Under the pieces are notes generated by a model, which saw only the letters and a list, made by a program, of their open reading frames with translations, made no database searches and was not told the DNA's origin. A DNA stretch of 64,000 nucleotides, taken from contig NZ_CP041638.1 in NCBI RefSeq assembly GCF_007197775.1, positions 3,162,001 to 3,226,000 on the forward strand, written 5' to 3'. The position numbers were made by a program, and so were the translations under genes. Positions 53,309 to 64,000 of this stretch are shown here, in pieces. The stretch's first letter is position 1, and each line of letters begins with the position of its first letter. The stretch is from Thalassotalea sp. PS06 (GTDB taxonomy: Bacteria > Pseudomonadota > Gammaproteobacteria > Enterobacterales > Alteromonadaceae).

Positions 53309-53670
53309 AGAGCTTAAGCTCGCCGTTGTTACCCTTGCGAGCGCTTTAGTAGCTAGCACGTCATTCTACCAGAGCTTGAGCTCGAAGTTGTCACCCTTGC
53401 GAGCACTTTAGTGCAAGCACGTCACCCTACCAGAGCTTGAGCTCGAAGTTGTCACCCTTGCGAGCACTTTAGTGCAAGCACGTCACCCTACCAGAGCTTG
53501 AGCTCGAAGTTGTCACCCTTGCGAGCACTTTAGTGCAAGCACGTCACCCTACCAGAGCTTAAGCTCGAAGTTGTCACCCTTGCGAGCACTTTAGTGCAAG
53601 CACGTCACCCTACCAGAGCTTAAGCTCGAAGTTGCCACCCTTGCGAGCGCTTTAGTGCAAGCACGTCATT
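53309..53670. repeat. 61-bp tandem repeat array, six units
   Basis: Units begin with GAGCTT at 53309, 53371, 53432, 53493, 53554 and 53615; the inner four are almost identical. Each unit has two small hairpins, GAGCT-TG-AGCTC and GCACT-TT-AGTGC. Just before it, TAGCAGGATATGACG occurs twice (near 53228 and 53256). The array lies between the DUF1232 gene and gltB. The rest of the gap to 54049 is AT-rich leader and promoter sequence for gltB. Confidence 0.92.
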
Positions 53671-54049
53671 CGAATCCTGCAGACCACCAAAAAACGGGAA
53701 GAATCTGGTGATTTCTCATAAAACTGCCGCAATTTTGCATTTATATTAAAATTTTTTTAACTTCAATTTAATTCAACTGTAAAACTTTCAGTTCGAATTT
53801 CATACTTTGCTGCTGCCCTTACCCAATAAGCCCTCGCTGATTTTTTATTCTTAAGTCGCCTACATATCAGGCAATAATTAGCCTATCCTTAGTAAGAGTA
53901 ATAACTCTATTTTTTATTGACCTCACCTAAAACTGGTTATATGGTGATAGGTTCCCCCGGCTGGATTTGCGGTACTTATTCAAAAAATCACGATGTTTAT
54001 TCGCTATAACTAATGTCACCGCCAGCAAGTTTTAGAAGGAGAAATAGCC

Positions 54050-59958
<5,909 letters not shown>

Positions 59959-60005
59959 TATTTGCATATAGGGGGCACTCGACGAGTTTCTAATTCCTAG
60001 GGTGT

Positions 60006-60040
60006 CCACCTTCCACCTTCCACCTTCCACCTTCCGCCTT
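60006..60040 (+). repeat. 7-bp tandem repeat CCACCTT, five units
   Basis: CCACCTT at 60006, 60013, 60020 and 60027 and CCGCCTT at 60034. It lies 48 bp after the gltD stop and 73 bp before the next gene. Confidence 0.9.
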
Positions 60041-60112
60041 TAATAAATCCTGTTTCTTAGCGTTATTTTTGCTAACCTGACTGCTCACGTTTTCATAATA
60101 AGAGTCGATACA

Positions 60113-61807
60113 ATGACCGAAGTAAATCAAGCGTCAGAAAGCAACCAGCAAGAATTTCCTGCGGATCCTGAATCCACCGAACGTCGGGTGAAAAAAGTAG
60201 CGGTTCGTACCGGGCGGCGATTACAGAAAAAGAATGTAAAAGACGATTACGACGTTATTGTTATTGGCTCTGGCATCGGCGGATTGGTAAACGCCGCGCT
60301 TTTATCCCTTTCCGGCAAAAAAGTCTGTGTCCTTGAACAACATTATACCGCCGGTGGTTTTACCCATGCTTATCAACGTAAAGGTTATGAGTGGGACGTA
60401 GGCGTTCACTACATTGGTGAAGTACATAGAGAGCATACGCCACTTAGACGCATCTTCGATGTCGTCAGCGAAAATCGCCTGAAATGGCAAGCCATGGATC
60501 CGGTATACGATCGCATCTTTATCGGTGATGAGTCCTATGACTTAGTTGCCGGCATTGAAAACTTTATTGAATCTCTGGTGGCGAAATTTCCTGAAGAAAA
60601 ACAGGCCATCATTGATTATGTGAATCTGGTGAGAGACGTCAGCTATCGCTCCAACAAGTACTTTGCTGCGCAAGCGATGCCAAAATGGCTAGCCAAGGCT
60701 TACAACAAAGTCCGCCCGAAAGTCGTTCGTAAAGAATATTTTCAAACAACCCATGAGGTTCTAAGCAGCCTTACCGACAATCAGCAGTTGATTGGCGTAC
60801 TTGCCGGCCAATGGGGTGATTATGGTCTGCCGCCGAAAAAGTCGAGCTTTTTAATGCATGCGCTGTTAGTCAAACATTACCTCAATGGCGCGGCTTATCC
60901 CGTTGGTGGCGCTTCCTCTATTGCCCGGGAAATCATCCCCACCATTACCCAAACCGGTGGTGATGTGTTTACCGATGCCAAAGTTGAACAACTATTGGTA
61001 GAAAACAATCGCGCGGTTGGAGTCAAGCTTACCTGTGGATTAGAAATAAAAGCGGCGCAGGTAGTCAGTAATATTGGTTATCACAATACCGTCCGCAAAC
61101 TACTACCGGAATCGGTGCAAAGTCAGTTTAAGCTAAGACAACAAGCAGACAAGATGAAATCGTCAGGCGGCTCCTTGTGCTTGTACGCGGGCTTTAAAGG
61201 CAGTGCTAAAGACCTTGGTTTAGATAGCACCAACCTCTGGATTTACCCCACCGCTGACCATGACTTTACGGTGAGCGAATATGAAAAATCTGCCGGTGAA
61301 GATAATTTCCCTATCGTCTATATCAGTTTTCCATCGAGCAAAGATCCACAATGGGATCAGCGTTTCCCAGATAAATCAACGGTTGAGATTGTTACCCTTT
61401 CCAACATGAAATGGTTTGAACAGTGGTCAGGTACCGAGTGGAATAAGCGTGGTGAAGAATACGAAGCATTGAAAGAGAAGTTATCTCAGCGCTTGTTAAA
61501 TGTGTTATTCAAACATCGCCCACAATTAAAAGACGCGCTTGATTATTATGAGCTGTCGACACCGTTATCGACGGAGTTTTATCAGCTTAATGACAATGGT
61601 GAAATTTACGGTTTAGAGCATAGCCTGGAGCGTTTTAAAAGCTCACCGGTTCATACCGAAACTCCGATTAAAAACTTCTATTTAACCGGCGCCGATGTGA
61701 TCACCGCAGGTGTGGGTGGTGCCGCTATGGGCGGTGTGATCACTACGATGCGGATGATGGGTATGAAAAAAGCCAAAAGCATCCAAGCCCTACTGCGCGG
61801 TAAATAA
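60113..61807 (+). CDS. FAD-dependent oxidoreductase of the phytoene desaturase / retinol saturase type
   Basis: 564 residues. A charged N-terminal extension of about 45 residues precedes the dinucleotide motif DVIVIGSGIGGLVNAALLSLSGKKVCVLEQHYTAGGFTHAY. The middle has YPVGGASSIAREIIPTITQTGGDVFTDAKVEQLLVENNRAVGVKL, typical of CrtI and retinol-saturase-like enzymes, and the C-terminal flavin loop is YLTGADVITAGVGGAAMGGVITTMRMMG. It probably acts on a long isoprenoid or lipid double bond. There are no carotenoid genes nearby. The stop codon TAA (61805-61807) is also the left target-site copy of a MITE. Confidence 0.85.
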   Translation: MTEVNQASESNQQEFPADPESTERRVKKVAVRTGRRLQKKNVKDDYDVIVIGSGIGGLVNAALLSLSGKKVCVLEQHYTAGGFTHAYQRKGYEWDVGVHYIGEVHREHTPLRRIFDVVSENRLKWQAMDPVYDRIFIGDESYDLVAGIENFIESLVAKFPEEKQAIIDYVNLVRDVSYRSNKYFAAQAMPKWLAKAYNKVRPKVVRKEYFQTTHEVLSSLTDNQQLIGVLAGQWGDYGLPPKKSSFLMHALLVKHYLNGAAYPVGGASSIAREIIPTITQTGGDVFTDAKVEQLLVENNRAVGVKLTCGLEIKAAQVVSNIGYHNTVRKLLPESVQSQFKLRQQADKMKSSGGSLCLYAGFKGSAKDLGLDSTNLWIYPTADHDFTVSEYEKSAGEDNFPIVYISFPSSKDPQWDQRFPDKSTVEIVTLSNMKWFEQWSGTEWNKRGEEYEALKEKLSQRLLNVLFKHRPQLKDALDYYELSTPLSTEFYQLNDNGEIYGLEHSLERFKSSPVHTETPIKNFYLTGADVITAGVGGAAMGGVITTMRMMGMKKAKSIQALLRGK

Positions 61808-62080
61808 TACCAATCACATTAAATTATTACTCACTCAGTGAGAATTTAAAGGCTTTTAGACAAGGCTTTGATTGCAGAGAATGGTTATTCCATTTTCAAA
61901 ATTAGCCAAAATCAGTAACGTAGTCCAAACGCCTTTAAAACTCACCCGAAGGGAGTTAGTGAGAGGCCCATTTACGGCCCTATATTTCATTAATATAGAA
62001 TGACTATATCCATAAAATCTATGTTATAAATGAACCTCGGCCCTAACTCTGAGTTGTGCACAAACTTAGTATGATTGGTA
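61808..62080 (+). mobile_element. MITE-like inverted-repeat element, copy D (273 bp)
   Basis: Begins TACCAATCACATTAAATT and ends TAGTATGATTGGTA, flanked by TAA at 61805-61807 and 62081-62083. Same orientation as copy A, and the two are nearly identical by eye. It lies between the convergent oxidoreductase and YcaO genes, starting directly after the stop codon of the former. Confidence 0.87.
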
Positions 62081-62111
62081 TAATCTTGCGCATAGGGCCT
62101 ATCGTTTGAAA

Positions 62112-64000
62112 TTAGGCTTTAGCGGCGGCAGCGCGAGCCTGATGCAATTTCTTATAGCTATCAATCAAACGCAGGTGCTTGTCTAAGCCTTCCAGCTTCA
62201 TGCTGGTTGGTGTCAGGCCCGGGAAACGGATTTCTCCGTAAACGGTGCCAACAACAGTTTCCATGACTTCTTCACCAAACATACGGCTTAGATTATGAAT
62301 GTAATCGTCCAGCTCTAAGTCTTCTTCCAGGGCAATTTCCAGTACCGCATGCACCGCCTGATAAAACAGGCCACGCTCTACCGTGTTGTCGTTGTATTGA
62401 AGGAATTCTTCCACCAGTTCCTGAGCCGCTTCGGCCTCACCAATGGCAAGGTAAATCAGGATCTTAAGCTCAAGAATCGTCAATTGCCCCCAAACCGTAT
62501 TCTCATCGAATTCAATACCAATCAAGGTAATGATATCAATGTAATTATCCTGCTGGCTCGCTTCTAAACGTTCAACCAGTGCGGTTAACTGCTCATCATC
62601 AAGCTTATGAATATTCAGGATATCTTCACGATAATCCAACGCTTTGTTGGTGTTATCCCAGATCAAATCTTCTACCGGATAGATTTCAGAATAATCTGGA
62701 ACCAGGATACGACAGGCAGAAGCGCCAAGTTGATCAAATTCTGCGACATAAACTTCCTTGCCCATATTCTCGAGAATACCAAACAGATAGGCGCTTTCTT
62801 CTTCATTGCTACCGGTGAAGTCCCATTCAACGAACTCATAGTCGTGCTTAGCACTGAAAAAACGCCATGAGATAACGCCAGTTGAATCAATAAAGTGTTC
62901 AACAAAGTTTTCTGGCTCACTCACCGCCATACTGTTAAACGTAGGTTTCGGTACATCGTTTAATCCTTCAAAACTGCGGCCCTGCAACAATTCGGTCAGG
63001 CTTCGCTCTAATGCCACTTCAAAGCTTGGATGGGCGCCAAAAGATGCAAATACACCACCAGTCTTCGGGTTCATCAGAGTGACACACATTACTGGGAACT
63101 GACCGCCTAAAGAGGCATCTTTAACGACAACAGGAAAACCCTGGGCTTCCAGACCTTCGATACCAGCAACAATGCCCGGGAATCTTGCTAACACTTCCTC
63201 TGGCACATCAGGAAGAACAATTTCCTGTTCGATGATCTGGCGTTTTACTGCCCGTTCAAAAATCTCCGACAAACACTGCACATGGGCTTCATGGGCATTA
63301 TTACCAGCACTCATACCATTACTTAAAAACAGGTTTTCAATAAGATTTGAAGGAAAATAAACGGTCTCGCCATCGGATTGGCGCACGTAAGGAATGGAAC
63401 AGATACCGCGCTCGGCATTGCCAGAGTTAGTATCAATTAGGTTGGAACCACCAAGCTCGCCTGTTGGGTCATAAATTTCCCGGGTGTATTCATCCAAAAT
63501 ACCTGGCGGCAGGGCATCATCGTCCTCAAGCTTAAACCATTTCTCATTGGGATAATGAACGAATTCAGCATTGGCAATTTCCTCACCAAAGAACTGATCG
63601 TTGTAGAAGAAATTACAATTTAAGCGCTCAATAAACTCTCCTAAGGCTGAGCACAAAGCACTTTCTTTAGTCGCTCCTTTACCATTGGTAAAACACATTG
63701 GCGATGCAGCATCGCGAATATGCAATGACCAAACATTCGGCACAATGTTGCGCCAAGAAGACACTTCAATCTTCATTCCCAAATCTGCCAGCATTTTGGT
63801 CATATTGGCGATGGTTTTCTCGAGCGGTAAATCCTTACCCAGAATATAGGTGCTGTCATCTTCCGGGAACTCGGTAAGCATGGCATTGGCGTCCTCATCC
63901 AGACTATCTACCATTTCCACTTTAAATTCAGGCTCAGTTTGAATGACTTTTTTAACCGTACAACGGTCAATCGAGCGTAAAATCCCTTGCCGATCTTTTT
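62112..64000 (-). CDS. OsmC-YcaO domain fusion protein (5' end outside window)
   Basis: The frame is open to the right edge. From 62112 to about 63900 it encodes a YcaO domain closely matching E. coli YcaO: TNGKGATKESALCSALGEFIERLNCNFFYNDQFFGEEIANAEFVHYPNEKWF, SNGMSAGNNAHEAHVQCLSEIFERAVK, SLGGQFPVMCVTLMNP and FGAHPSFEVALERSLTELLQGR, including the ATP-site Glu residues. A C-terminal helical repeat region follows. Upstream of the E. coli-like start the frame continues (ILRSIDRCTVKKVIQTEPEF), which looks like the end of an OsmC domain. YcaO proteins use ATP to activate amide backbones; E. coli YcaO aids RimO methylthiolation of ribosomal protein S12. Confidence 0.87.
   Translation of the reverse strand, partial: KDRQGILRSIDRCTVKKVIQTEPEFKVEMVDSLDEDANAMLTEFPEDDSTYILGKDLPLEKTIANMTKMLADLGMKIEVSSWRNIVPNVWSLHIRDAASPMCFTNGKGATKESALCSALGEFIERLNCNFFYNDQFFGEEIANAEFVHYPNEKWFKLEDDDALPPGILDEYTREIYDPTGELGGSNLIDTNSGNAERGICSIPYVRQSDGETVYFPSNLIENLFLSNGMSAGNNAHEAHVQCLSEIFERAVKRQIIEQEIVLPDVPEEVLARFPGIVAGIEGLEAQGFPVVVKDASLGGQFPVMCVTLMNPKTGGVFASFGAHPSFEVALERSLTELLQGRSFEGLNDVPKPTFNSMAVSEPENFVEHFIDSTGVISWRFFSAKHDYEFVEWDFTGSNEEESAYLFGILENMGKEVYVAEFDQLGASACRILVPDYSEIYPVEDLIWDNTNKALDYREDILNIHKLDDEQLTALVERLEASQQDNYIDIITLIGIEFDENTVWGQLTILELKILIYLAIGEAEAAQELVEEFLQYNDNTVERGLFYQAVHAVLEIALEEDLELDDYIHNLSRMFGEEVMETVVGTVYGEIRFPGLTPTSMKLEGLDKHLRLIDSYKKLHQARAAAAKA

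Noticed and set aside
53309..53670. CRISPR array or integron attC cluster
   Set aside because: The repeats are direct and contiguous at 61 bp with no unique spacers. There are no cas or integrase genes and no attC core sites.
60006..60040. Regulatory binding-site cluster for the CrtI-like gene
   Set aside because: The sequence is a plain 7-bp tandem repeat with no dyad or promoter element; recorded as a repeat only.

Overview
The window looks like chromosomal DNA of a marine gammaproteobacterium of the Alteromonadales, most like Colwelliaceae (Thalassotalea or Colwellia type). This is inferred from gene content: ArcA with a separate HPt protein, RsmC, GltBD, FolE2, an OsmC-YcaO fusion, many outer-membrane and RND proteins, moderate GC, and intergenic DNA full of short tandem repeats and a small inverted-repeat element. 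No rRNA, tRNA, CRISPR array, prophage or transposase gene was seen. Both end genes are cut by the window edge.

Layout. 0-5 kb: two DUF885 peptidases around a DUF3010 gene, then two small exported proteins. 5-11 kb: an osmotic-type proline locus with a MarR regulator, a 54-residue protein, putP and proB-proA-proC; an 18-bp motif is repeated upstream of the small gene and of putP. 11-15 kb: ThrE-type exporter, NRDE protein, SDR dehydrogenase and amidohydrolase. 15-20.5 kb: a module with a TetR regulator, FadL-type porin, HXXEE membrane protein and CocE-type lipoprotein hydrolase, bounded on both sides by oppositely oriented 15-bp tandem repeats. 20.5-22.5 kb: enolase-superfamily dehydratase and class II aldolase. 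22.5-24 kb: LysM L,D-transpeptidase facing an Lpp-like lipoprotein. 24-29 kb: macro-domain protein, Lrp-type regulator and divergent putA, with an unusual array of hairpins after putA. 29-43.5 kb: porin, TlpA thioredoxin, oxygenase, RND efflux pair, TerB-like and CvfB-like proteins, and a zinc-type TonB receptor with a small His/Cys protein and a candidate Zur box. 43.5-49 kb: crotonase, a three-times broken membrane-protein gene, and a lysine-riboswitch-controlled dapA plus M14 deacylase operon, then rsmC. 49-54 kb: arcA, HPt protein, folE2, DUF1232 protein, and two repeat-rich gaps. 54-64 kb: gltB-gltD, a CrtI/retinol-saturase-like oxidoreductase and the OsmC-YcaO gene.

The mobile signal is a 263-275 bp non-coding element (MITE-like) present four times (11072, 37448, 45068, 61808). 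Each copy has matching inverted ends beginning TACCAATC and a perfect 3-bp TAA/TTA target duplication. One copy sits inside the broken membrane-protein gene and one duplicated a stop codon.

Metabolic logic: proline is made (proBAC), imported (putP) and degraded (putA) by separately regulated units. PutA and GltBD both bear on glutamate. The dapA operon is lysine-sensing and the TonB locus is probably zinc-sensing. The best candidates for something undescribed are the hairpin array after putA (29075-29229), the lysine-riboswitch control of an M14 deacylase, the MITE family, and the small protein with repeated operator-like motifs in the proline locus.
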